A DNA stretch of 64,000 bases from Pseudomonas sp. Choline-02u-1 (GTDB lineage Bacteria; Pseudomonadota; Gammaproteobacteria; Pseudomonadales; Pseudomonadaceae), in assembly GCF_002836515.1 (NCBI RefSeq), contig NZ_PJBC01000063.1:1-64000 (forward strand), written 5' to 3'. Shown in pieces: positions 31,541 through 40,653 of the stretch. The stretch's first letter is position 1. Every line of letters starts with the position of its first letter. Below the pieces are notes generated by a model that saw only the letters and a list, made by a program, of their open reading frames with translations, searched no databases and was not told the DNA's origin. The position numbers and the translations under genes are program-made.

Positions 31541-33943
31541 TCAGAAATCTATCGTCACCGAGAGCAGATAAGTTCTCGGCGTCGACAGGGTCAATCCCGG
31601 CTCGCTATCATCCGAGGCACCCGCCGAGCTCCAGTAGCGTTTATCCAGCACATTTTCGACATTCGCCCGCAACGTAACGGTCTTTTCGTCCAATCTGAAA
31701 GCATAGCGTGTGCCTACGTCGAACCGCTCCCAAGAGTCGATTTCCTTGTCGTTCGACTGATCCAGATACTGCGAACTCGAGTAAATCCCGCGACTGGTCA
31801 GTGTCAGCCCCTGCACGTTTGGCACATCCCACTCCGCGCCAAGGTTGACGTTGTATTTGGGTGTGGCCGGTGCGCGATTGCCGTCGAATGTGCCGTTGGT
31901 GGTCTGGGTCAGTTCGCTGTCGATGTACATCACACCACCGAGTAATCGCACGCCCTTGAGCGGTTCGCCAAACACGCTCAGTTCCACACCGTTGTTCTCG
32001 CGCTTGCCATTCGGGCCGAAGACTCGCGTGGTAGCGTTGGTTTCGTAGGCAGGTTGTTTGATGCGGAACACTGCTGCCGTCAGCGCATAGGCGCCCGCGT
32101 CATACTTGGCGCCGACTTCGACTTGGCGACTGATGAATGGCGGAAAGATTTCGTCTTCGTTGATCGAGGTCGATGGCGCGATCTTGCCTTGGCTCAGACC
32201 TTCCATGTAATTGGCGTAGAGCGACAGTTTGTCTGTCGCCTTGAACAGAACACCGCCCGATGGCGAGACCTTTTCCTCATCGTAGGCCGTATCGCCCTTC
32301 ACGCCGTCGCTCCAGTCATCGACTTTGACCCGCTGCCAACGCGCACCCAGGGTCAGCAACAAGCGATCGTCGAAGAAGCCGAGCGTGTCGGACAAGGCCA
32401 CACCGCTGAAGCGATTTTCCGTGTAGACCTTGGCGTCATTGCGGGTCGGTGTGCCGGGTCTGGCGATTTCCACCGGGTCGTAGAGATTGCTGCGCCCGGA
32501 CGCGTAACGAGCGCCACCGTTTTCGAAGTCCATATAAAAGTAGTTGGCCGCCAGGTTGACTTCATGACTGACCGCACCGGTATGGAACCAGTTGCGCACT
32601 CCGGCCGTGGCCGTGCGGACGTTTTCGTCGCGGGTGAAATCTCGCGGCTGTACGCTGAAGTCACCGGCGTCGTTGCTCACCGACACCGCGTGGCGCAAAA
32701 AATCGTGATTGCTTTTACGTGCGCCGACGCCGCCATACAGCATGACCGAATCGCTGACATCAAACTCGCCGTTGACCGTGCCGAACGTGTCCCTGGTGCG
32801 CGCCTGACTCCAGGGTTGCGCGTAGTTATCGCGCACATTATTGGCGTTCGGCACCTTGGCATTGGCCGCGACCTGCACGCGTTCCTGCGGTGCGTCGGTG
32901 TCGCGTTCGGTGTGGCCGATATCGGTGGAAAGTCGCAAGCGTTCACCACGAAAATCCAGACCAAGGACTGCCATGTCGCGATCGACACTCTGATGATCCC
33001 ATTCGGTATCACCGGACTGTTTAACGCCGTTGAAACGCAGACCGAATTGATTGTCTTCGCCAAAGCGCCGTCCGACATCCACTGCGCCACCGATTTGGTT
33101 GTTGGAGGCGTAATTGGTCGTCAGCGAGGTGATCGGCTTGTCGGTCGCGCGTTTCGGCACGACGTTGATCCCCCCTCCTACACTGCCCCGTGGCGAAATC
33201 CCGTTGATCAATTGGCTCGGGCCTTTGAGGATGTCGACGCGATCAGCCATTTCCATGTCGATGGTGTACGTCGGCAACACACCGTAGAGACCGTTATAGG
33301 AAACGTCACTGTTGAACAGGCTGAAGCCACGGATGGTGAATTGCTCATAGCGCCCACCGGCCGGGTTGGTCGCGCGTACCGAAGGATCGCTGCCGATCAG
33401 CTCGCCGAGCGTGCGCGCCTGCTGATTTTTCACTGTTTGGCTGGTGTAGGTGGTCATGCTGAACGGGGTTTCCATGAAATCCCTGGAGCCCAACAGCCCT
33501 TGCGAGCCACGCCGCGCCACCTGGCCTCCGGCAAACACGTCGGCATCCGCCGGGTCGTTCGCGCCAAGAATGGAGGTAGGCGCAAGTTGCAAGGTGCTGC
33601 CTTCTGCTGCGGGCACCAGCGTATAAGCCTGATCGGCAACCGGTTGCAGCTGCAAACCGGAGCCCAGCAACAACCGGCTGAACCCCTCCTCTACACCGAA
33701 TTCACCGGACAACCCGTTGCTGTTGCGGCCGCTGACCAGCGCCGGATCCACCGAAAGATTGACTCCGGCGAGACCGGCGAACCGCGTCAGCGCCGCACTC
33801 AGGCTACCGGCCGGCACCTGATAACTGCGCCGGCTGCCATCGTAAGCCCAGCTCGATTGAATCAATAAGGGGCTGGCACTCAGGCTCAGCAAAAGGCTCA
33901 ACTGCAACAACGGACGCAAACGACCTGGGAATACTGCGGGCAT
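31541..33943 (-). CDS. TonB-dependent siderophore receptor with STN signalling domain
   Basis: An 800-aa outer-membrane receptor/transducer. The signal peptide ends near SSWAY. The STN domain (residues about 38-115) begins RRSYQVPAGSLSAALTRFAGLAG. The plug has METPFSMTTYTSQTVKNQQ and VDILKGPSQLINGISPRGSVGGGINVVPKR, and the barrel ends TPRTYLLSVTIDF. The plug pattern is closest to the ferrichrome/ferrioxamine/coprogen receptor group (FhuE, FiuA-like), so a hydroxamate xenosiderophore is a fair guess. I use the ATG at 33943; the earlier ATG at 34072 would overlap the anti-sigma gene. It lies 67 bp downstream of the FecR gene, in the same operon. Confidence 0.92.
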   Translation of the reverse strand: MPAVFPGRLRPLLQLSLLLSLSASPLLIQSSWAYDGSRRSYQVPAGSLSAALTRFAGLAGVNLSVDPALVSGRNSNGLSGEFGVEEGFSRLLLGSGLQLQPVADQAYTLVPAAEGSTLQLAPTSILGANDPADADVFAGGQVARRGSQGLLGSRDFMETPFSMTTYTSQTVKNQQARTLGELIGSDPSVRATNPAGGRYEQFTIRGFSLFNSDVSYNGLYGVLPTYTIDMEMADRVDILKGPSQLINGISPRGSVGGGINVVPKRATDKPITSLTTNYASNNQIGGAVDVGRRFGEDNQFGLRFNGVKQSGDTEWDHQSVDRDMAVLGLDFRGERLRLSTDIGHTERDTDAPQERVQVAANAKVPNANNVRDNYAQPWSQARTRDTFGTVNGEFDVSDSVMLYGGVGARKSNHDFLRHAVSVSNDAGDFSVQPRDFTRDENVRTATAGVRNWFHTGAVSHEVNLAANYFYMDFENGGARYASGRSNLYDPVEIARPGTPTRNDAKVYTENRFSGVALSDTLGFFDDRLLLTLGARWQRVKVDDWSDGVKGDTAYDEEKVSPSGGVLFKATDKLSLYANYMEGLSQGKIAPSTSINEDEIFPPFISRQVEVGAKYDAGAYALTAAVFRIKQPAYETNATTRVFGPNGKRENNGVELSVFGEPLKGVRLLGGVMYIDSELTQTTNGTFDGNRAPATPKYNVNLGAEWDVPNVQGLTLTSRGIYSSSQYLDQSNDKEIDSWERFDVGTRYAFRLDEKTVTLRANVENVLDKRYWSSAGASDDSEPGLTLSTPRTYLLSVTIDF

Positions 33944-34010
33944 TGGAAGAAGCTCTCGATTTTGTTCACTTGCCTGGAATGACCAGCGAGGCGAAAAAAA
34001 GGGACAGGCT

Positions 34011-34961
34011 TCAGCCGGTTTTTTCTGCACGCGGCACCAGCGACACCCAAAATCGCGTCCGCGTGTGCACATCGACGGGCAAGCTTGCGGCCAGCAGTGA
34101 CAGCACCTGGTCGGTGTCGTCGAGGCGGAAACTGCCCGTGATGCGCAGCGATTCCAGCGCCGGATCCCAGCGCAGCACGCCCGAGCGATAGCGACTCAGT
34201 TCGCGCAGGAACTCACCGAGCGGCTGGTTCTGCGCCATCAACACCCCGTCGCGCCAGCCGGGCATCAACGTGTCGAACGCCGTCACCGCCCCGGCGCCGG
34301 ACGCTTGCAGGCTGACTTGCTGGCCCTGCTTCAATACCAGCGCCGGGCCGTGCAGCGGCTGCAATTGCACCGAACCGCGCAACACGCAGACCTGGCAACT
34401 GCGGGTGCTGAGGCGCACCGAGATGTCGCTGTGACTGACGATCATTCGGCCAAAAGGCGCGTTGACGATAAAGGCTGATTCGCCCGCCACATTGAGCGCC
34501 ATCTCGCCACGGATCAGCGTTAACTGGCGTGCAGGCAGATCGACGTTCACTGCGCTGTCGGTGTTGAGTTGCAATGAAGAGTCCTGCGCCAACTGCACTG
34601 TTCGTCGCTCACCGGTGCTGGTGTGCAAATCAGCGCGCCAGACATCCAGCGGCAACTCACGGCCGATCAACCAAGCCGCCGGCACCAGCGCCGCCGCGCC
34701 CAAGACACGCTTGAGAGCCGCGCGCCGCGCTGGGTCCGGCCGATCCAGCGTGGCCATGGTCAGCGCCGGCGGCAACCCTGCGAAACGCTGACGCAGCTGC
34801 TGGATTTTCTGCCACGCATTTTCGTGGCGACTGTTGCTGCTGCGCCAATGCTGCAACCGGGCGTGATCTTCATCGCTGGCACCGCCGGACTCGAGCAATG
34901 CCAGCCATTGCGCCGCCGCCCGCGCCACTTCACGCGTTTCATCGCTTGGAGTAACGCGCAT
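34011..34961 (-). CDS. FecR-type anti-sigma regulator
   Basis: A 316-aa inner-membrane sigma regulator. The N-terminal DUF4880 helix is AAQWLALLESGGASDEDHARLQHW, a TM segment lies near residues 86-103 (VLGAAALVPAAWLIG), followed by the FecR domain (TSTGERRTVQLAQDSSLQLNTDSAV) and a C-terminal STN-like part (RITGSFRLDDTDQVLSLLAASLPV). The ATG overlaps the TGA of the sigma gene (TGATG), so translation is coupled. It should relay receptor occupancy to the partner sigma factor. Confidence 0.92.
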   Translation of the reverse strand: MRVTPSDETREVARAAAQWLALLESGGASDEDHARLQHWRSSNSRHENAWQKIQQLRQRFAGLPPALTMATLDRPDPARRAALKRVLGAAALVPAAWLIGRELPLDVWRADLHTSTGERRTVQLAQDSSLQLNTDSAVNVDLPARQLTLIRGEMALNVAGESAFIVNAPFGRMIVSHSDISVRLSTRSCQVCVLRGSVQLQPLHGPALVLKQGQQVSLQASGAGAVTAFDTLMPGWRDGVLMAQNQPLGEFLRELSRYRSGVLRWDPALESLRITGSFRLDDTDQVLSLLAASLPVDVHTRTRFWVSLVPRAEKTG

Positions 34962-35470
34962 CACAGCTCCACCAGCAGGCAATGCTCGTAGGCCTGAGCC
35001 ATGTAACGTTTGACGGTACGTTCAGAAACCTGCAAGCGCTCGGCAATCTCGCGGTAACCGAGGCCTTCGAGTTGGCTCCACAAAAACGCCCGGCGCACCG
35101 CGCGCGGCAAGCCATCGAGCAACTCATCCAGTGCCTGCAGGGTTTCCAGCAGCAGCCAGCGCTGTTCCGGCGACGGCGCGCAGTCTTCAGGCATCAGCGC
35201 CAAGGCATCAAGGTAGGCTTTTTCCAGATGGCGCCGCGTGTAGAAATTGCTCAGCAGACGTTTGCCGACGGTGAGCAAATACGCGCGCGGCTCGCGCAAC
35301 TCGGCCAATGGCGGTGCGTTGCACAAGACGCGAAGAAAGGTGTCCTGGCTCAGGTCAGCCGCATCCCACGCATTGCCCATGCGCCGGCGCAACCACGTTT
35401 CCAGCCAGCCGCGATGCTCGCGGTACAACTGCTGCAGGCTCTGCTCCGCCGGTAACGTGGATTCAATCAT
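34961..35470 (-). CDS. ECF sigma factor, FecI class
   Basis: A 169-aa iron-starvation sigma factor. Region 2 is GNAWDAADLSQDTFLRVLCN, and region 4 with HTH is LPRAVRRAFLWSQLEGLGYREIAERLQVSERTVKRYM. First gene of the sigma/FecR/receptor operon. The start at 35470 is preceded at about 30 bp by a Fur-like box. The expected target is the promoter of the receptor in the same operon. Confidence 0.92.
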   Translation of the reverse strand: MIESTLPAEQSLQQLYREHRGWLETWLRRRMGNAWDAADLSQDTFLRVLCNAPPLAELREPRAYLLTVGKRLLSNFYTRRHLEKAYLDALALMPEDCAPSPEQRWLLLETLQALDELLDGLPRAVRRAFLWSQLEGLGYREIAERLQVSERTVKRYMAQAYEHCLLVEL

Positions 35471-35497
35471 CTCAAGAGACCCTGCGCGAAGGTGGAT

Positions 35498-35516
35498 TCA
35501 AATGAGACTGATTCTA
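35498..35516 (-). promoter_or_regulatory. Fur-like box upstream of the second sigma operon
   Basis: The stretch TCAAATGAGACTGATTCTA fits the Fur pattern of AATGAGA-like and TGATTCT-like halves seen upstream of Pseudomonas FecI-type sigma genes. It is weaker than the box at 19926 but sits about 30 bp upstream of the start codon, in a short AT-rich region. Confidence 0.5.
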
Positions 35517-35551
35517 TTTAACTTCACCAAGGACACAAAGCCTTTTTCTGC

Positions 35552-36448
35552 TCAGCGCCTGAGCGTCTCGCTCGGAAGCTCTTTGAACAGCGCTCGGTAA
35601 CTGCTGGAAAACCGCCCCAGATGCCAGAACGACCAGCGCATCGCCACCTCGGCAACCGTGGTTTGCGTGGGTCGCCGCCTGAGCAATTCCCGGTGCGCAC
35701 TGTTCAACCGGCGCAAGCGTAACCAGTGACTTGGGGTCATTCCGGTGTAGGCCTTGAACGCCTGTTGCAACTGGCGCAGCGGTACCCCTGCGACGTGAGA
35801 AAGTTCGAGCAGATTGACCGTGTCCTCCGACGAATCAGCCGCCCACTCCCCTACTCGCTGCATGATCTTGCGTTCGTCGTTGCGCCGCAGCAATCCGCCA
35901 CGGTCGAGCGTGGTTTGAGCGTTGTCAAGGATGAACAGGCAGTCCTCAAGCAGCTGCTGCGTCAGGCAACTTTTATCAAGCGGATCAATTGCTTGCGACA
36001 ATTTTGTGAGAATCGAGCTTAACCAGCCGCTGAACAAAGCGTTCTGGCCGCAATTCAGCGGCGCCATGAACAAGCCTTCGAGTTTCGCCACATCCAGGCC
36101 GTGGTCGCGGACGAAATCCGCTCCGAACACCACCGCGATTTCGCGGTAGTTCTCTGGAGTGATCCAGATGTTGCGGCTCTCTTCATTGAGCAGATACAGC
36201 GCGTTGTCGCTGCGATCGAAACAAAATGCCAGCGCACCCGATGGCGCACTGAAATTCTGCTCCACCCGGGTGTTCATCTGCTCTTCGTAGACCTCGACGC
36301 CCTGCAGATCGAGATAGCGAATCTGTCCGGCGAAATGCCCCGGCGACATCTGCTGGTAATGCTGAATCCAACCCGGCGTGGCGCGCACTTGTTCGGCCAC
36401 ATCGGCGGTGTTGAACGCTTGAACCTGGAGCGGATTGCACGTTGTCAT
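35552..36448 (-). CDS. AraC-family transcriptional regulator
   Basis: A 298-aa regulator with a C-terminal AraC/XylS double HTH (residues about 205-298: VNLLELSHVAGVPLRQLQQAFKAY and TVAEVAMRWSFWHLGRFSSSYRALF) and an N-terminal ligand/oligomerisation domain without a recognised fold. The linker GWAxxSS...TVNLLELS pattern resembles EutR-like members. It is divergent from the glutamylpolyamine-synthetase-like gene with a 162-bp intergenic region, so control of the polyamine genes is likely. Inducer unknown. Confidence 0.9.
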   Translation of the reverse strand: MTTCNPLQVQAFNTADVAEQVRATPGWIQHYQQMSPGHFAGQIRYLDLQGVEVYEEQMNTRVEQNFSAPSGALAFCFDRSDNALYLLNEESRNIWITPENYREIAVVFGADFVRDHGLDVAKLEGLFMAPLNCGQNALFSGWLSSILTKLSQAIDPLDKSCLTQQLLEDCLFILDNAQTTLDRGGLLRRNDERKIMQRVGEWAADSSEDTVNLLELSHVAGVPLRQLQQAFKAYTGMTPSHWLRLRRLNSAHRELLRRRPTQTTVAEVAMRWSFWHLGRFSSSYRALFKELPSETLRR

Positions 36449-36610
36449 GGGTGGACCTTGCGCACTCTTTTGGTGCGCTTGGGTGCTGCTGAAAGTGGAT
36501 AGATGGAATCACAAGCCGCGCCCAAGATAGTCGCCAACGCGCCACAGGGGAAGGGGCGGAAGATGAAACCCGCCCTCCCCGGCGTCTACAAAACCAATAA
36601 CGAGGTCTTT

Positions 36611-37969
36611 ATGAACGCCCCTTTCGATCAGCTGTTCACCTGGCTGAAAGATCACAAGATTACCGAAGTCGAATGCGTGGTCAGCGACTTGACCGGCATC
36701 GCCCGCGGCAAGATTGCACCGACCAACAAGTTCCTGCATGAGCGCGGCATGCGCCTGCCGGAGAGCGTGCTGCTGCAAACGGTAACCGGGGATTTTGTCG
36801 ACGACGACATCTACTACGACCTGCTCGACCCGGCTGATATCGACATGGTCTGCAAACCGGTTTCCGATGCCGTCTACGTCATACCGTGGGCGATCGAGCC
36901 GACCGCCATCGTCATCCACGACACCTTCGACAAGTTCGGCAACCCGATCGAACTGTCGCCGCGCAATGTGCTGAAGAAAGTCCTGCAGCTTTACACCGAC
37001 AAGGGCTGGAAGCCGATTGTCGCGCCGGAAATGGAGTTCTACCTGACCCAGCGCTGTGAAGATCCGGACCTGCCGCTCAAAGCGCCGCTGGGTCGTTCGG
37101 GGCGTGCGGAAAGCGGTCGCCAGTCGTTCTCGATCGATGCCGCCAACGAATTCGATCCACTCTTCGAAGACGTCTACGACTGGTGCGAACTGCAAGGCCT
37201 GGACCTCGACACGCTGATCCACGAAGACGGCCCGGCGCAGATGGAAATCAACTTCCGCCATGGCGATGCACTGGACCTGGCTGACCAGATCACCGTGTTC
37301 AAACGTACCCTGCGCGAAGCGGCGCTCAAGCACAACGTCACCGCGACGTTCATGGCCAAGCCGATCGGCGACGAGCCCGGCAGTGCCATGCACCTGCACC
37401 AGAGCGTGGTCGAGATCGCCACCGGCAAGCCGATCTTTGCTGATGCCGAAGGCAACATGAGCGAGTTGTTCCGGCATCACATCGGTGGGCTGCAGAAATA
37501 CATCCCGAAAGTCCTGCCGATGTTCGCGCCGAACGTCAATTCGTTCCGCCGCTTCCTGCCGGACACTTCAGCGCCGGTCAATGTCGAGTGGGGCGAAGAG
37601 AACCGCACGGTGGGCCTGCGTGTGCCGACTTCCGGGCCGGAGTCGATGCGCGTGGAGAACCGCTTGCCCGGCGCCGACGCCAATCCGTATCTGGCCATCG
37701 CCGCAAGCCTGCTGTGCGGCTACATCGGCATGATCGAACAGATCGAACCGAGCGCGGCGGTCGAAGGCCGCGCCTACGAACGCCGCAACCTGCGTTTGCC
37801 AATCACCATCGAAGAAGCCCTGACGCAAATGGAAGAGTGCCCGAAAGTAGCCGAATACCTGGGCAGCAAATTCGTTCGCGGTTACGTCGCGGTGAAACGC
37901 GCTGAGCACGAAAACTTCAAACGCGTGATCAGCTCGTGGGAGCGTGAGTTCCTGCTGCTAAGCGTCTGA
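36611..37969 (+). CDS. Glutamine-synthetase-family gamma-glutamylpolyamine synthetase (PuuA/SpuI-like)
   Basis: A 452-aa GS-fold ligase that would join glutamate to putrescine or another polyamine using ATP, the first step of the gamma-glutamyl pathway. GS motifs are present: APEMEFYLTQ (metal site), NFRHGDALDLADQ, GSAMHLHQSV and NRTVGLRVPTSGPESMRVENRLPGADANPYL. It lacks the adenylylation loop of GlnA. I start at the ATG at 36611 with GAGG upstream; the ATG at 36503 adds 36 basic residues with no family match. Downstream come a PotF-like binding protein and a PuuB-like oxidase, and divergent upstream an AraC gene, all pointing to polyamine catabolism. Confidence 0.88.
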   Translation: MNAPFDQLFTWLKDHKITEVECVVSDLTGIARGKIAPTNKFLHERGMRLPESVLLQTVTGDFVDDDIYYDLLDPADIDMVCKPVSDAVYVIPWAIEPTAIVIHDTFDKFGNPIELSPRNVLKKVLQLYTDKGWKPIVAPEMEFYLTQRCEDPDLPLKAPLGRSGRAESGRQSFSIDAANEFDPLFEDVYDWCELQGLDLDTLIHEDGPAQMEINFRHGDALDLADQITVFKRTLREAALKHNVTATFMAKPIGDEPGSAMHLHQSVVEIATGKPIFADAEGNMSELFRHHIGGLQKYIPKVLPMFAPNVNSFRRFLPDTSAPVNVEWGEENRTVGLRVPTSGPESMRVENRLPGADANPYLAIAASLLCGYIGMIEQIEPSAAVEGRAYERRNLRLPITIEEALTQMEECPKVAEYLGSKFVRGYVAVKRAEHENFKRVISSWEREFLLLSV

Positions 37970-38008
37970 CGGCCTTCTCAAAAGAAAATGGCGAAGGTGT
38001 GAGTTATT

Positions 38009-38120
38009 GATCGTTCCCACGCTCCTGCGTGGGAATGCATCCCGGGACGCTCTGCGTCCCATCCAGAGCCGAACGCGGAGCGTCCGTTGAGGCATCCCGA
38101 CGCAGAGCGTGGGAACGATC
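38009..38120. repeat. 112-bp palindromic intergenic repeat
   Basis: Ends GATCGTTCCCACGCTCCTGC and its inverted near-copy ACGCAGAGCGTGGGAACGAT bracket an inner pair (GGACGCTCTGCGTCC and GAACGCGGAGCGTCC). It is a known type of dispersed Pseudomonas hairpin element distinct from REP. It lies between two operon genes (GS-like and binding protein), about 20 bp before the start of the latter. Confidence 0.8.
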
Positions 38121-38141
38121 ATTACAAGAAGAGGTGTCGAT

Positions 38142-39230
38142 ATGCGTCTGTTGAAATCCGTACTCCCGGTCGCGCTGAGTGTGCTGTTCAGCGCCACAGC
38201 CCACGCCGAGCCACGGGTCAGTGTCTACAACTGGACCGACTACATTGGCGAAACCACCCTCGCCGACTTCCAGAGCAAAACCGGGATCAAGGTGATCTAC
38301 GACGTCTTCGACTCCAACGAAACGCTGGAAGGCAAACTCCTCGCCGGTCGTACCGGTTATGACGTGGTGGTGCCGTCCAACCACTTTCTCGCCCGTCAGG
38401 TGACGGCCGGGGCGTTTATGAAGCTCGATCGTTCGCAGTTGCCATACTGGCAGAACTTAGACCCCAAACTGCTTGAATTACTTGAGAAAAATGATCCAGG
38501 CAATGAGCACTCGGTGCCCTATCTGTGGGGTACCAACGGCATCGGTTACAACGTCGACAAAGTCAAGCAAGTGCTCGGCATCGACCACATCGATTCCTGG
38601 GCCGTGCTGTTCGAACCCGAGAATCTGAAGAAGCTCAGCCAGTGCGGCGTGTCGATGATGGATTCGGCCGACGAGGTGTTTCCGGCCATTCTCAATTACA
38701 TGGGCATGGACCCGCGCAGCGAAAACCCTGAGGACTATAAAAAGGCTGAAGCCAAGCTGCTGAGCATCCGTCCTTACATCACCTATTTCCATTCTTCCAA
38801 GTACGTGTCGGACCTGGCCAATGGCGACATTTGCGTCGCGTTCGGTTACTCCGGCGATGTTTTCCAGGCCGCCAACCGCGCCCGGGAAGCCAAAAACGGT
38901 GTGAATATCGCTTATGCGATTCCCAAGGAGGGCGCCAACCTGTGGTTCGATCTGCTGGCGATTCCCGCCGACGCCAGCAACGCCAAAGAGGCCCATGCCT
39001 TCATCAATTACCTGCTCGACCCGCAAGTGATCGCCAAGGTCAGCGCCACCGTCGGCTACGCCAACCCGAACCCTGCGGCCAAGCCATTTATGGACCAGGC
39101 ACTGGTCAACAATCCTGAGGTTTATCCGCCGCAATCGGTGCTCGATAAACTCTACATTTCCTCGACTCCGCCCCAGACGATCATGCGCCTGATGACCCGG
39201 TCGTGGAGCAAAGTGAAGTCAAACAAATGA
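38142..39230 (+). CDS. Polyamine ABC transporter substrate-binding protein (PotF/SpuD-like)
   Basis: A 362-aa periplasmic binding protein with signal peptide MRLLKSVLPVALSVLFSATAHA. The mature start EPRVSVYNWTDYIGETTLADF is typical of PotF/SpuD, and the polyamine-cage residues (NWTDYI, SSKYVSDLANG, FGYSGDVFQA, NLWFDLLAIP) are all there. No permease or ATPase gene (potGHI) is adjacent, so it must share a transporter encoded elsewhere or act as a sensor. GAGGTG precedes the ATG at 38142. Its stop overlaps the next start (ATGA). Confidence 0.92.
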   Translation: MRLLKSVLPVALSVLFSATAHAEPRVSVYNWTDYIGETTLADFQSKTGIKVIYDVFDSNETLEGKLLAGRTGYDVVVPSNHFLARQVTAGAFMKLDRSQLPYWQNLDPKLLELLEKNDPGNEHSVPYLWGTNGIGYNVDKVKQVLGIDHIDSWAVLFEPENLKKLSQCGVSMMDSADEVFPAILNYMGMDPRSENPEDYKKAEAKLLSIRPYITYFHSSKYVSDLANGDICVAFGYSGDVFQAANRAREAKNGVNIAYAIPKEGANLWFDLLAIPADASNAKEAHAFINYLLDPQVIAKVSATVGYANPNPAAKPFMDQALVNNPEVYPPQSVLDKLYISSTPPQTIMRLMTRSWSKVKSNK

Positions 39231-40528
39231 ATCAGCACAGCGCACAACACGCCCGCTCCTGGTACGCCGCCTCCGCGAGGGCGAGCACGCCCTACCCTGT
39301 GCTGGACGACGATCTGATTGTCGATGTCTGTGTGATCGGCGGCGGCTTCACTGGCGTCAACACCGCCATTGAACTGGCGCAGCGCGGTTTGTCGGTGGTG
39401 CTGCTTGAGGCGCGGCGTATTGGCTGGGGCGCCAGCGGGCGTAATGGCGGTCAGCTGATTCGCGGCATTGGCCATGACGTCGAGGGTTTCGCCCGCTACG
39501 TTGGGCGCGACGGCGTGCGGTATCTGCAGCGCGCCGGCATCGATTCGGTGGACCTGGTGCGCCAGCGCATTACGGACAACGCCATCGACTGTGATCTGCG
39601 TTGGGGCTTTTGCGAACTGGCCAACACCGCCGCGCAATTCGCCGCGTTCAAGCAGGAACAGGACAGCCTCGGCGAACTCGGCTACGCCCACGCCACGTCG
39701 CTGGTAGGCCCTGAGCACATCCGTCAGCAAGTGGTGGATGCCGGTGGATACGCCGGTGGGTTGATCGACATGGGGTCGGGTCACCTCCATCCGCTGGATC
39801 TGGTGCAAGGTGAAGCGCGGCTTGCGGCTTCGCTGGGCGTGCGCGTTTTCGAGCAGAGTCCGGTGCTGGAAATTCTCCATGGCCCGACCGTCGAGGTGCG
39901 CTGCGCCACCGGTTCAGTGCGGGCCGGTAGCCTGGTGCTCGGCTGCAACGCGCATCTGGACGAACTCGAACCGAAGCTCAGTGGCAAAGTCCTGCCCGCC
40001 GGCAGTTACATCATCGCCACCGAGCCGCTGGACGAACTCCGTGCCGCACAGTTGATTCCACAGAACCTGGCGCTGTGCGATCAAAAGGTCGGGCTCGATT
40101 ATTACCGGCTCTCGGCTGATCGACGTTTGCTGTTCGGCGGCGCTTGTCATTATTCCGGGCGTGATCCGGCGGACATCGCCGCCTATATGCGACCGAAAAT
40201 GCTCAAAGTGTTTCCGCAACTGGCCGACGTGGGCATCGATTATCAGTGGGGCGGCAGGATCGGCATCACCGCGAACCGCTTTCCACAGGTCGGACGGCTC
40301 AAACAGCACCCGAACGTGTTCTACGCACAGGGTTACTCCGGCCATGGCCTGAATGTCACCCACTGGTGTGCAAAGTTGTTGGGCGAAGCCATCCAGGCCG
40401 GGCACAGCCAAGGCATGGATGTGTTCAGCGGCGTGCCGCACATGACCTTCCCTGGCGGCCCGGCTCTGCGTTCGCCGCTGCTGGCGCTGGGCATGTTCTG
40501 GTATCGCTTGCGCGAAATGCTCGGTTAA
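39227..40528 (+). CDS. FAD-dependent gamma-glutamylputrescine oxidase-like (PuuB)
   Basis: A 433-aa DAO-family flavoenzyme. The FAD-binding motif VIGGGFTGVNTAIELAQRG is near residue 30, and GWGASGRNGGQLIRG is typical of PuuB-type oxidases. The family oxidises gamma-glutamylputrescine to the aldehyde with release of H2O2 and ammonia. The start overlaps the upstream stop by 3 nt. Together with the GS-like gene it gives the first two steps of the pathway; the aldehyde dehydrogenase and the final hydrolase are not in this window. Related D-amino-acid-type oxidases are an alternative. Confidence 0.9.
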   Translation: MNQHSAQHARSWYAASARASTPYPVLDDDLIVDVCVIGGGFTGVNTAIELAQRGLSVVLLEARRIGWGASGRNGGQLIRGIGHDVEGFARYVGRDGVRYLQRAGIDSVDLVRQRITDNAIDCDLRWGFCELANTAAQFAAFKQEQDSLGELGYAHATSLVGPEHIRQQVVDAGGYAGGLIDMGSGHLHPLDLVQGEARLAASLGVRVFEQSPVLEILHGPTVEVRCATGSVRAGSLVLGCNAHLDELEPKLSGKVLPAGSYIIATEPLDELRAAQLIPQNLALCDQKVGLDYYRLSADRRLLFGGACHYSGRDPADIAAYMRPKMLKVFPQLADVGIDYQWGGRIGITANRFPQVGRLKQHPNVFYAQGYSGHGLNVTHWCAKLLGEAIQAGHSQGMDVFSGVPHMTFPGGPALRSPLLALGMFWYRLREMLG

Positions 40529-40581
40529 CAGGCGCTTACACATTCCCTAAGTTAAAGCGGCTGTTGATTTGCTCTATCGCC

Positions 40582-40610
40582 AAGCACTTCTATATTGATG
40601 AAGTGCTTTT
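40582..40610 (+). terminator. Intrinsic terminator of the polyamine operon
   Basis: Perfect 9-bp stem AAGCACTTC/GAAGTGCTT with a 9-nt loop followed by a short T-run, 53 bp after the oxidase stop codon and 43 bp before the pqiB start. Confidence 0.6.
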
Positions 40611-40653
40611 GCGTTCCTGACGCTCAGTGCCCGATTAATTGAGGAGGACATGG

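Noticed and set aside
32054..33868. 604-aa open frame on the plus strand opposite the third TonB receptor
   Set aside because: It is the antisense frame of a well-supported receptor gene; its composition (Arg/His/Ala/Gly-rich, no domain) is typical of GC-rich shadow frames.
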